A DNA stretch of 37,930 bases from Zygnema cylindricum (Eukaryota; Streptophyta; Zygnematophyceae; Zygnematales; Zygnemataceae), in the NCBI GenBank assembly GCA_037447655.1, contig JBBHKE010000670.1, positions 16,161 to 54,090 on the forward strand, written 5' to 3'. Of this stretch, positions 10,541-20,556 are shown in pieces (the stretch's first letter is position 1; every line of letters starts with the position of its first letter). Position numbers and translations under genes: made by a program. The notes beneath the pieces were generated by a model. It saw only the letters and a program-made list of their open reading frames with translations. It was not told the origin of the DNA and did not search any database.

Positions 10541-11116
10541 CATATTGCTGAATCGGCAAGTGATTGGGTGAATCTGCTATATCGACGGAAATGGCCGCAA
10601 ATATTGTCCATTAATACTTTCTGTACAAACTTGTAGACCGTACATTTAAGCTATCGTATCTTTTTTACCACTCTGTCTTAGGATTTGGTTTGTAATTAGT
10701 GTATAGAGTAGTTTTAGTGCGCGCAGAGTTTGGTATTTGTTTTTCCTTCCTTTTCTTTAGCACTGTTTAGCATTTGTAAAGTTTTTAGTTAAGGATTTGT
10801 GGTCTCTTGCCTTTAATGGTCGTCAACAATTTCTACTTTTTAGTTCCAATCATGTTTTGTACTTTCATGGTTAACCATCGCGATTTTGACAATAAAAATA
10901 TTAAATCTTCCAGAAGTACAGTACTTTGACACGACTTGCCCAATTACCACACGTGCTTAAGGGTGTTCCTTCATTGACACGTGGAGCTCTCCGGTTCGTA
11001 AAAGGTTCAGCGGACACGCGAGCGCGATTCCTCCTAAACAAAAACCTCGACCAGTTGAATTTATTCGTGCGGTGCCATTCTTACATAGAACACCGAAACT
11101 GATTGCTCCCCGAGTC
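10541..11116. other. No gene recognised
   Basis: AT-rich intergenic DNA. No repeat boundary or coding signal could be supported. Confidence 0.5.
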
Positions 11117-11335
11117 GATGGAGAATCGTTATTAGTGTTAAAGTTTTTTTCGCCACTTAAAATATATTTTCCCCGTACACATTGGTCAAATTGTAAATTG
11201 AAGACCGCCAATAGGAAGGTGAGAATCTTGCCTTCAGATAGCAACCATCGGATTGACAATCTGACAAGTGTGCACGGAGAGACGTTTTCTTCAGTGGCGA
11301 AAGAAATTTTAACACTAATAACGATTAGCGGTGCT
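11117..11335. mobile_element. Family I TA-type MITE, diverged copy
   Basis: Left arm GAATCGTTATTAGTGTTAAA followed by TTTTTTTCGCCACTTAAAAT; right arm ends ACACTAATAACGATTAGCGG. Same arm layout as 1191-1411 but with more substitutions, and the outermost bases are lost on the left. Confidence 0.75.
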
Positions 11336-11399
11336 TATCGGAGGGGTTTCACACCGCCCCCCCATCATCGACATGTACACTTGTACAGTACTATTTTAA

Positions 11400-11736
11400 G
11401 AGGTCTCGATAGCCGATATACTAGCATGATAAATCGGGCGACCGATAATAACCGATATCGATATCAATATTGATATATGACTGATACTTTCGTACAGCTC
11501 GTACAGTCAGTACAATCATATTTTTCCGTACTTCTCATGCAGTTCGTAAATTCCGAAAATTCCATTATTTCGTACATCTAAAACACCTAAATTAAAAAAA
11601 ACAAACAAACAAACAAAACGGTCGATAGTCCGCGAAGATCTCGATATCGATATTTACCGCGCGGTGCTATCGATTTTGTATCGAGATATTGATCGCGATA
11701 TATCGATCTCGATCTCGATTGCTTCGTAACACTAAA
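11400..11736. repeat. GATATC/CTCGAT-rich repeat of the foldback family
   Basis: Dense self-complementary words (CGATATCGATAT, TCGATCTCGATCTCGAT). The right edge on the minus strand reads TTAGTGTTACG, like the ends of related copies at 12039 and 14568. Confidence 0.5.
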
Positions 11737-12038
11737 AAAACAGCCCTAGGGTGAGCCGGCGAGGTTATCGTAACAGAATGCTTTTTGTTACGTTTTCCGT
11801 AAACAGTAGTCACTTTTAGTGTGTTGGAAACTCACCTGAACCGCGTTAAGTGTGAACACTCCTACTTTGTTGTTACATAACGTTTGTAAAACTTTATTAA
11901 CATTGTTGGATGGTTATATTTGCAGGAAACACAAGTGGCCACGGCAGAGTTGGGTTTAAACGCCAAAAACGGAGAGTTATAACAACAAAACCTGTTAGCT
12001 TTAAACGCCAAATGTAGGAGAATTATATAAACATTTAA

Positions 12039-12200
12039 TAGTGTTGGGTATTGAGGGTCCCATGCCGATATTTGATATGTACCGAATTTTGGGTACCCTA
12101 TAACCGATATATCGCTTCGATATATCGAGGTGAATATCGCGATATTTATGCAATATATCGGCCGATATTTTGATATATTTTCTACCGCGATACATCGGAG
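12039..12200. repeat. GATATATCG-rich foldback family copy, left end
   Basis: Begins TAGTGTTGGGTATTGAGGGT and runs through several GATATATCG words. The right end is unclear because a poly-G run and an assembly gap follow. Confidence 0.6.
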
Positions 12201-12263
12201 TGGAAGCTAGGTCAGAAAAATTCCAAAAGCCCCCCTTCCCCCCCTCCGTGGCGCGCCCTCAGT

Positions 12264-12312
12264 GGGGGGGGGGGGGGGGGGGGGGGGGGGTTGTTTTTTT
12301 TTNNNNNNNNNN
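12264..12312. other. 27-bp poly-G run and 10-N assembly gap
   Basis: 27 consecutive G (12264-12290), a T-rich bridge and ten Ns (12303-12312). The homopolymer probably caused the assembly break. Frames crossing it are not interpretable. Confidence 0.95.
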
Positions 12313-12460
12313 CCCTCCCTCTCCCTGTTACCCTTTCCTCCCTTTTCCCTTCCCTCTCCCTCTCCCTCTCCCTCCTCCCTTTGCCTTTCCCCTTCCCTTT
12401 TCCCTCCTTTCCCATTGCCTCTCCCCCTCCCCCTTCCCCTCTCCCTGCCCTCTCCTTTTA
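12313..12460. repeat. CCCTCTC low-complexity tract
   Basis: Pyrimidine-only repeat directly after the gap, similar in composition to 2984-3160. Not coding. Confidence 0.8.
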
Positions 12461-12619
12461 CATTTTTGTCCTCCTTTGTCAACCTTGAAATGGTCTAAAA
12501 AGTTGTCGTTAAAATGGCTGATTTGTTTTCACAACTGATCTTTTGCATGTTTCTCAACTCTTGGTGGAATTTTTTGCCCACATGAAATTTTTTACTGTAG
12601 CCATTGCACATTATTTAAT

Positions 12620-12790
12620 CAAAAAAAGCGTGATGTTAAACCATCTGAGTCCATGGGTACAAAAGAGGCGAAAACTTGAAAAGTACATGCGGAGGGAAGC
12701 AGGCAAAGAAGAAAAGCAAGGCGAAAGAAGCAAACACACAGGAAAATGGCACGTAAAACAAAGACACTCAAAGAGACAACAACTACTGAA
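12620..12790 (-). mobile_element. LINE 3' tail fragment
   Basis: On the plus strand it begins AAAAAAAGCGTGATGTTAAA and continues CCATCTGAGTCCATGGGTAC AAAAGAGG. This closely parallels 13012-13060, the 3' end of the minus-strand LINE. It is therefore a second, severely 5'-truncated LINE copy in the same orientation. Confidence 0.6.
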
Positions 12791-13011
12791 GTAAGGACAC
12801 AATAGTAGCTATGTATTCAACTTCCATTGTGTTTGGCTTCTATCGTAAGTTGAGATGTCACTTTTTCGAGCTTGTTACTCCAATAGCATGTACTATTCTC
12901 TAGAAGGAAAACATACCTCGGAGTGTATTTTTTGCTACGGACAATCTTGTAACTTGGATCATCACTCCATGAGCTTATGCTTTTGTTATTAGGAAGGGGC
13001 CGACTTTACTA

Positions 13012-14488
13012 AAAAGCGCGATGGTAAGCCATCTGAGTCCATAGGAACAAAAGGAAGTAGCATTGCTAAAACTGAAAAAGCCACACGACGAGGGAATAAA
13101 CAAAAAGGAAAATCAAGGCAAAAAAAGACGAAATACGAAAGGATGACCGAGATATCAAAAACACCCAAAAAAGTCAAAACCCAGCAAACAAAACATCAAA
13201 GGAAAAAACTAACACGTATCAAAAAACCCCCCAAAATAACTAAAAATCTACCAAAAGAAACCACGTAATTCCCCGAATCCTAAAGGAGCACGAGGAGGAA
13301 GTTCCGGAACACGCTGTCGATCCATAACGACAATAGACGATCAAAGTAATATAGAAGCCAGCACCCGTTGTTAGGCCACAGAAAAACGTTGACAGTAAAA
13401 AGAAGTAAGGACGGAAACATAAGGGCTCCCATGTCCCTGTTTTTCGAACGAGCGTTGACCACAAGTACGGAAAAACTCTTCCAAAGCCACACCCAAACAA
13501 CCAAATATCTCGACCGCCATCAGAATGAAGCCATCCATAACGTCGAGACGGGCATAATCACGCTCCTTCCTCTTAGCAGCGTCACGAGCGGCCACTCCCA
13601 CATACCGAGCCGCTTGGTTGACAACTGTAGTCGAGGTAGGGTTCGCCAAAACAATGTCACCAAATGTACGACGTGCACCATCAAGTAACACAAGGTCAAT
13701 CCGACGCGAAAGAATAATGTGAGAGACCTCTCGACGAACAGAAAATCCCCCCTCAGAAGCGATAGTAGCGATGGTGTCTCGAATCGTGTCGTGCGCCTGA
13801 ATCAACTCGCCCCCGTGGGAGCAACGAAGCAAATGGACCCCGTCGGGCTCGAGAACGTGGCCACAAGAGCAAACAAGTGAGCCAAGCAAAGGTGGGTGAG
13901 AGAGGCCAAACCGCAACCTAAGGGTCGTCGTGAACTGAGTCGGGGTGAAACGAAGAGTGGATAAATAGGGACAGCCAATAACCAAGCTCTAGAGCCATAT
14001 CCGCCACAAGACAATAAGCGTGGACGCGAAGAATCGAAAGGAAGCGCCTCGAGAAGCTCGCATTTAATAGCTGCGACAACCCGATTAGAAATGGATTCTT
14101 GAACACGCGCAACTGATGTCGTAATAAGAGTGGAAATTGTTGGCATGTCCTCGATAGCTGCCGGGTTGAGAGAAAGTGATGCATTGAAAAGGGACCGTTG
14201 GAAGGCAAGCTCCCCATCTGAAACACGGGGAACCATAGCCGCAAGAATAGGAGTGTCCCCAGCCAAAAAACGACAGACAATAGTGGAAGTAACAAGGCAC
14301 CAACTTCCCAAATAGGCAGCTGGAGCAACACGTGCCGTCGAGAGTAACCCCAAACCGCCAGCTGAGACAGCAAGAGAGTCTTGGATGCGTGCTGCAGGCC
14401 CAAACTCGCGATCAAAAGCTCCACGACCCAACAAAGTGTGGTGGACATCCATAAGGCGATCATCGAATGCAAAAAGTGAGGACATTGT
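13012..14488 (-). pseudogene. 5'-truncated LINE with restriction-like endonuclease region
   Basis: Only the C-terminal part of the reverse-transcriptase ORF remains, in two frames (14485-13802 and 13985-13371) that meet at a one-base shift near 13970. The downstream frame carries C39-x-C41-x9-H51-x3-C55, then HD (65-66), E86, ID (96-97), GD (109-110) and a Lys-rich AAKRKERDY (136-144). This order matches the zinc-knuckle plus restriction-like endonuclease tail of R2-type LINEs. Sequence after it (VALEEFF...QRFSVA) is followed by a 3' tail ending near 13012 with GATGGTAAGCCATC, a possible terminal hairpin. The RT catalytic core is absent. The LINE abuts the left arm of the large palindrome. 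Confidence 0.75.
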
Positions 14489-14567
14489 CGATATTCCAAC
14501 ATACGAAAAATGTCAAAACCATTGCACACTTTACGTCATGTTAAACCTTTAAAATGTACTCCAATTT

Positions 14568-15402
14568 ATAGTGTTGTGTATCGGTAAGCATTTACCAATA
14601 ACCGATATGGACACTTTTTCAGGTACCCGATAATCGATATATTGGTAAGATATATCGCTATCGGTGTTATCGTCGATAAATAGCCGATAATTATCGATAA
14701 TTATCGGCGATAACACCGATATCGATAACTATCGGCGATATATGTACGGACCGTACTGATAAATGTACGAACATTACACTCAACTGTAAGGTATTGGTAT
14801 TGATCCAAAAAACGATGTACCTTTCACATCCGACGCCATGGCTTTGTCCCTTTATTCCTTAGGATCCACTAAACACCTTGCCACGTGTCAATCTGTCAAA
14901 TTTTTTGGCATAAGCTGCCAAAAGAGCCATTCTTGGATGCCAGCGCTCACGCTGGCCGTCCGCTCGTACTTTTTCATTCCAAGTCGTCCGTTCGATTCCA
15001 GCGGCTGGGAGAATATTATTTTGCGTCCATTGTACTTTGTGTCCGCCGTCTTTTTTCCATTCCATGTTCACCAGTTTGTCTATAAATTCCGTACGTCGCC
15101 GTAATTTCTTTTTTTTCCACTTAACCAGCCAACGTTTTTTGTGTTGCGTTGCCCGTAATAAATTTTCAGTTAATTTTTACGGAACAGAATCGTGCACGTG
15201 GCATGACACGCTATATAATGTAAATAGTATAAAACAGTATTTAATAAGGTACTATAATAAGCGTACAATATATTTTTATAGTTATCGCCGATATGGATTT
15301 TGTTGGTCTCGGACCGATATATCGTTACCTCTGACCGTTCGATAACCGGTAACTATCGGTATCGGTGTTATCGCGATAAGTTTTTACCAATACACAACAT
15401 TA
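14568..15402. mobile_element. 835-bp foldback element (GATATATCG family), nearly complete
   Basis: Left end TAGTGTTGTGTATCGGTAA; right end inverted TAATGTTGTGTATTGGTAA. Both subterminal regions are rich in GATAT/ATCGG. CCAATTT flanks both sides (14561-14567 and 15403-15409), and the opposite palindrome arm (near 20700-20715) lacks the element, so it is an insertion. A 7-8-bp duplication suggests a hAT-type transposase. Short frames inside have no transposase motif. Confidence 0.75.
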
Positions 15403-15679
15403 CCAATTTGGCTCTATTCACATTTCGACCCATGGCCACTTCATGTCAACTCACCTTCAAGCATATACTTAAAGCGAGTCCAATCATATCCCTGCTGACC
15501 AATTTGAGTGTACATCGGACGGCGATTACACGACTAAAGTACAGTACGGTACAGAACTTTGTCAATATGCTTGAGCTAAAGTCGGTGCCCAAGTCGGTCG
15601 ATCCCTTCCGCCAAAAGAAAACACGTCATAGAAGACTTTTGTACATATCACCTATGTCGGTCGAGGACATACACAGAAG

Positions 15680-16289
15680 TACACCGCGAATCGTAATTAG
15701 AGTAAATTACTCTAATTCGGTCGCTCGAAATTTCGACTCAATGACATCAAATAGAGTAATCGATTATAATTCCTTCATTATTCTAATTTAGGTCAGTTTT
15801 ATTAGCGTAAAAAAATTGTAATTAAGGTTTGTTTTAAATAGTGTGGAGTGCGGACGACCTTCTACCGTGCAGAATTGTACTTTTTTAAGTAGAAAGGTAC
15901 AAATAATGATTTAATAGAATCGCGATCGCACGTGAAACATCACGAAACAAAAAATCAAACAATCGAAAAAATGTCGTTCGCAAAACTCTCGTCCGTCGAC
16001 AACATCGTCGTTAGTGTGAACATTGACTGACATTCAGCGCGACAAATAATACTAGCGTCATAATGACGTCAATACTATACGGACTGACAGATTCTGTACG
16101 TCTACATAATTTAGTGTTTATAATTTTAGCGCGGATAATTATTACCGACATAACCCAATATAGTGTAATTAAATAAATTAGAGTAAACTTCCTCTATGAA
16201 AAAGTTCTATCACATAAATTAGAGTTCATTGTTTTTTTTTGTTTTTTTACTCTATTTTTTTCATTACTCTAATTACGATTCGCGGAGTA
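15680..16289. mobile_element. Family II TA-type MITE (610 bp)
   Basis: Begins TACACCGCGAATCGTAATTA and ends in the inverse (TAATTACGATTCGCGGAGTA). The opposite arm of the palindrome has an empty site (ACAGAAG-TA-CAGCTTG) where this arm has ACAGAAG-TA...TA-TTGTACTGCTTG, so TA was duplicated. No coding capacity. Confidence 0.85.
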
Positions 16290-16565
16290 TTGTACTGCTT
16301 GTAAAGTACTGTACTATACTCTAGTGAAGTCAACACAGAGTTTACTTGACCGTATGTACAAAGGTACAATTAGGTACTAAATATATGAACCAGGTGTCAT
16401 TAGGATATACGTTAGAGAGAAATAATACGCACTATTTTGAAAGTTGTGTTTAGAATTTAGTGTATACGGAACACGACATCAAAATTGTACATATACTCAT
16501 ATAGCAATGGGATCGTGAAACCTGTTCTCTTTTTTAAGATCGAAAGGGTGAACGTTACGATACGG

Positions 16566-17096
16566 TACACCGCCAATCGTTATTAGCGTTGTGTACGCTA
16601 ATTCCGTCCCGCATATTTTTTTTTTAATTCTCCATAAGCGTAGTTCATTCTATTTTTTTCTTTATTCTATTTAGGGTTATTTTCAGTACGTTCTCTTAAA
16701 TAGAGTGGTGTTCGGCCAGTGTCAGACCGTACATAAATGTATCTTTTTAAGTTAAAAAGTACAATAAATTATTTTTAGTAACCGCTGACGCATGAGAATT
16801 TGCGTTCCAAAAAGTAAAAAAAACCAGGTCGTAAAAACTCCCGTTTGCACATATTCGTCCGACAGCCGCGTTTCGACCGTGTGAATGTACGATTTGTCAG
16901 ATTTTGTAAGGATACCTATATTAGTGTAAGCATGTTTGCGACCGACATTTCTTTTTTCAAAGATCCAAATTAATATAACCAAATAATTAGAATGTATGAT
17001 TTTTTCCAAAATTTTCAAATTCTTAAATAGCATACACCACTGTAATTATTTTTATGCGCTAGAAAAACTTACACGCTAATAATGATTGGCGGTGTA
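16566..17096. mobile_element. Family III TA-type MITE (531 bp)
   Basis: Begins TACACCGCCAATCGTTATTA and ends TAATGATTGGCGGTGTA. The flanks GTTACGATACGG-TA and TA-GTTTGTATGATG correspond to an uninterrupted GTTACGATATGG-TA-GGTCGTAGGA in the opposite arm (18690-18711, inverted). This is the clearest empty-site proof of TA duplication in the window. Confidence 0.88.
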
Positions 17097-17146
17097 GTTT
17101 GTATGATGATTTGAATTTTTAAACGTAAAGTACGAATGTTTCAAAG

Positions 17147-17349
17147 TACACCGTGAATCGTTATTAGCCTTATGTATTCTATATCGGCACCCCAAAATTT
17201 TGACATTGATATCTTAAATAGAATAAATTACACTATTTAAGGGCGTGGACCATAATCTGCCGCGTCTCCTGGCACTAAATTAGAATGAATGACGCTAATT
17301 TTTTCTTTACACTAATAATTTTTATACGCTAATAACGATTCAAAGTGTA
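17147..17349 (+). mobile_element. Family IV TA-type MITE (203 bp), direct orientation
   Basis: Starts TACACCGTGAATCGTTATTA, ends TAACGATTCAAAGTGTA. Internal block GGGCGTGGACCATAATCTGC is shared with the next element in inverse and with 18897-19107 in the same orientation. Confidence 0.85.
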
Positions 17350-17350
17350 C

Positions 17351-17555
17351 TACACCGTGATTCCTTATTAGACTAAAGAATTTATTAGTGTCAATACTTA
17401 ATTAGTGTCATTGATACTAATTTAGTGCCGGAGACGTGGCAGATTATTGTCCACGTCCTTAAATAGTATAATTTATTCTGCTTAAGGTACCAATGTCAAA
17501 ATTTTGGGGAGCCAATATAGAGTACATAAGTCTAATAACGATTCAAGGTGAACTA
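17351..17555 (-). mobile_element. Family IV TA-type MITE (205 bp), inverted neighbour
   Basis: Inverted copy of 17147-17349, one base away from it. Reading the minus strand gives the same order: CCCCAAAATTTTGACATTGG, then GACGTGGACAATAATCTGCC. The two together form a roughly 410-bp local palindrome. Confidence 0.82.
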
Positions 17556-17566
17556 TAGGCGTCAAG

Positions 17567-17778
17567 TACACCGTGAATCGCTATTAGCGTTTAGAAATAA
17601 ATAGCGTTATGAAAAAAATATCCTTATTAACCCTATTTGAGAATTTGGGGGTTTTGAAGGAAATCATCTACTCTTATTTGTTTTTTAAAGGGTTTTTATT
17701 TATTCTATTTAAGAATTCGGGTTAAAAAACGGGGTACCGCAATTAGAGTCATTGACTCTAATAGCGATTCACGGTGTA
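17567..17778. mobile_element. Family V TA-type MITE (212 bp)
   Basis: Begins TACACCGTGAATCGCTATTA and ends TAATAGCGATTCACGGTGTA: near-perfect 20-bp inverted ends with a distinct interior. Sits at the centre of the palindrome and shares its last TA with the next element. Confidence 0.85.
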
Positions 17779-18396
17779 CACCACGAATCGTAATTGGAGT
17801 AAATTACTATAATTCGGTCGCTCGAAATTTTGACTATATCACATCAAATAGAGTAATCGATTCTAATTTTTTCATTATTCTAATTTAGGTGAGGTTTAAT
17901 TAGCGTAAAAAATTCATATATAGGTTATTTTTAAATAGTGTGGAGAACGGACGTCGTATGACCGTGCAAAAGTGTGCTTTTATAAGTAAAAAGGTACAAA
18001 TAATGATTAAATAGAATTGCGCTCGCACGTGAAATCGCACTAAACAAAAAAATCAATCATATCGACAAAAAATCCTTCGCATAACTCTCGTCCGTCGACA
18101 GCATCGTCGTCAGTGTGAACATTAACTGACATTCAGTGCGACAAATAGTACTAACGTCACAATGACGTCAATACTATACGGACTGACAGATTTTGTACAT
18201 TTACGTAATTTAGTGTTTACAATTATCGCGCACATAACATCGCCGACATAACCAAATATCGAATACTTAAATATATTATAGTAAACTTCATAGTTGAAAA
18301 GGCTCTATCACATAAATCAGCGTTCATTGCTCTAATTATTATTTTTGGTTTTTTTAATCTTATTTTTTCATTATTCTAATTACGATTCGCGGTGTA
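17777..18396. mobile_element. Family II TA-type MITE (620 bp)
   Basis: Starts TACACCACGAATCGTAATTG and ends TAATTACGATTCGCGGTGTA. Interior matches 15680-16289 closely (for example GGTCGCTCGAAATTT near the start). Inserted end-to-end with family V at the palindrome centre. Confidence 0.85.
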
Positions 18397-18415
18397 TTGT
18401 ACTTGACGCCTACAG

Positions 18416-18643
18416 TGCACCACAAATCGTTATTACTTATTAGTGTCAAGGTTTTTTTCGTCGCTTAAAATATTTTTTCTTTGTACACACTTGTCGGATT
18501 GTGGATCTGACGGTTTCGATTGAAAGGTAAGATTATCAACTTCCGATTGGCGGTCTCAAATTGAGAATCCGACAAGTGTGTATGGAGAAAAGATGTTTTA
18601 AGCGGCGAAAAAACCCTTAACTCTAATAACGATTCGCGATGTA
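18416..18643. mobile_element. Family I TA-type MITE
   Basis: Long-armed foldback like 1191-1411: left CAAATCGTTATTACTTATTA, right TAATAACGATTCGCGATGTA, with the CCGACAAGTGTGTATGGAGA arm. Lies in the right palindrome arm at the site that in the left arm holds the family IV pair. Confidence 0.85.
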
Positions 18644-18896
18644 GAACTTTGACACACTCGTACTTTATGTTTCAAAATTCAAATGATTCCTACGACCTAC
18701 CATATCGTAACATGCATCGTTCGAACTTTAAAAGGGGAACGATTTCGCGATCCCAGTTCTATATGTACAATATGTCGTGTTCCGTATGCACTAAATTATA
18801 TACAAGTTTCAAAGTCCCGAGTTCTATACTCACAACGAGTATTACTGGCTTACGACTCTTTTAGCGATTCCTAATGACACGTGGTTCATAGCCTGC

Positions 18897-19107
18897 TACA
18901 GTATATCGCCAATCGCTATTAGAGTATATAACGCTAATTTGGTGCACCTAAATTTTGACCCCAAAACTTGAAATAGAATTAATAATGCTATTTAAGTACG
19001 TGGACCATAATTTGCCCCGTCTCAGGCACTAAATTAGAATCAATAACGCTAACTTTTTTTGATGCTATTTAATCCTTAACTCTAATAGCAATTGGCGGTT
19101 TAATGTA
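18897..19107 (+). mobile_element. Family IV TA-type MITE (211 bp)
   Basis: Starts TACAGTATATCGCCAATCGC and ends GCAATTGGCGGTTTAATGTA. Interior (GTACGTGGACCATAATTTGC) matches 17147-17349. The left palindrome arm lacks it: 16370-16395 runs straight from GGTACAATTAGGTA to TATGAACCAGGTG. Confidence 0.8.
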
Positions 19108-19155
19108 TCTAAATGTACCTTTCGATATAGGAGAAGTAAACTATGTTGACTTCAC

Positions 19156-19659
19156 TACACCGCGAATCGTAATTAGAGTAAATTACTCTAATTCCGTCGC
19201 TCGAAATTTCGACTCTATCACATCAAATAGAGTAAATGATTCTAATTTTTTCGTTATATTATTTAAGGTAAGGTTTAATTAGCGTTTTTAATTATAATAT
19301 ATGTTTGTTTAAATAGTGTGGAGTACGGACGACGTCCGACCGTGCAAAATTGTACTTTTATAAGTAAAAAAATACAAATAATGATTTAATACAGGCCACT
19401 ATCATGTAATTACGTTTTAACAATTTGCGTAGTGCAAATGTCATAGTGACGATAAACTGTACGTTTTGTCAAATTCTGTACAAATACCTTATTTACAATA
19501 GATGATATTAGCTTGCCAAATTAGAGTACACCACATAAATTAGAGTAAATTCCTTATTGAAACAATTCTATCACATTAATTAGAGTAAATTACTCTACTT
19601 ATTTTTTTCTCTTTTTTTACTCTAATTTTTTCATTACTCTAATTACGATGGGCGGTGTA
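19156..19659. mobile_element. Family II TA-type MITE (504 bp)
   Basis: Begins TACACCGCGAATCGTAATTA and ends TAATTACGATGGGCGGTGTA. Shorter than the other two family II copies owing to internal loss. Its outer flank GTTGACTTCAC is uninterrupted in the opposite arm at 16324-16338. Confidence 0.82.
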
Positions 19660-19662
19660 CTG

Positions 19663-20201
19663 TACACCGCGAATCGTTATTAGTGTCAACAACTCTAATT
19701 TGGGTTCTTAAAATTTTGATTTTTTTCCTCAAATAGGATACATGATTTTAATTTTTCCTTGACGTTAATTAAGGTGCCGTACAAAATAGCGTAAAGAACG
19801 AAGTACAACAATATCTAAATAGTGTGGTGTCGGTCTATGTCAGGCAGTACATAAATGTACCTTTTCAAGTGAAAAATGTACAAAAAATGAATTAAATCAG
19901 ATGCGTACGCATAGGAACGTGCGCTCAAAAAACGGGATTACTCTGACAGGTAAATTAGTCTGACATGTACGGATATTTAATTTTCATGACGGCGTACGAT
20001 TTCTAATATTTTGATACAAATACATATATTAATGTATATAATCGTACAGAAAATTTTCCATTTTTGCTGTTCCAAATTAGCATTAACGCCGAAATTAGAA
20101 TACACCTTTTTTTTTAATTTCAAATTCTTAATTAGCATCAATTACGGTAAATTTTCTTCAACACTATTTAAACTTTGGCACTAATAAAGATTCACGGTGT
20201 A
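19663..20201. mobile_element. Family III TA-type MITE (539 bp)
   Basis: Begins TACACCGCGAATCGTTATTA and ends TAAAGATTCACGGTGTA. Interior shares ACATAAATGTACCTTTTCAA with 16566-17096 (ACATAAATGTATCTTTTTAA). Only three bases separate it from the preceding element. Confidence 0.82.
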
Positions 20202-20241
20202 CTTTACAAGCTGTACTTCTGTCTCTGTGTTCTGCCTGACG

Positions 20242-20281
20242 TAGGCGCTATGTACGAAAGTTAGGCGCTATGTACGAAAGT
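20242..20281. repeat. Perfect 20-bp tandem duplication
   Basis: TAGGCGCTATGTACGAAAGT occurs twice back to back. The left palindrome arm has one diverged copy only, so the duplication came after the arms separated. Confidence 0.9.
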
Positions 20282-20417
20282 CTTCTGTGCCGTGTTTTGT
20301 GATGTGTTTTCTTTTTGACATTTCAGTAGAGCCCGACGGACTTGGGCACTTCGTACGGTTGTCTTTGCTGCTGACTTTACCACAAGCATATTGACGAAGT
20401 ATAGTACTCAACAAATC

Positions 20418-20556
20418 AGTGTGTATCGCTATTAGTGTAAATATATATTTTAGCCACTTAAAACATCACTTCTCTGTACATATTTGTTAGATTTTCAATT
20501 TGAGACCGCCAATCGGATGTTGGGAATCTTACCACTAAATCCCAACCGTCAAAGTT
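20418..20556. mobile_element. Family I TA-type MITE, left half only
   Basis: Carries the left arm (TATCGCTATTAGTGTAAATA, then GCCACTTAAAACATCACTTC) and the central GACCGCCAATCGGATGTTGG, but the right arm is missing. A decayed insertion in the right palindrome arm. Confidence 0.65.

Noticed and set aside
12170-12538. Open frames across the poly-G run and gap, both strands
   Set aside because: They exist only because of homopolymer, Ns and CT repeat; the reading frame across the gap is unknown.
13802-14529. Two overlapping minus-strand proteins at the LINE
   Set aside because: One is the real LINE frame. The 203-codon frame (14529-13918) is a shadow with no motif.
15037-15791. Plus-strand frames of 102 and 163 codons
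   Set aside because: They cross the boundary of the 14568-15402 foldback element and run on into the palindrome arm, with no motif; chance openness.
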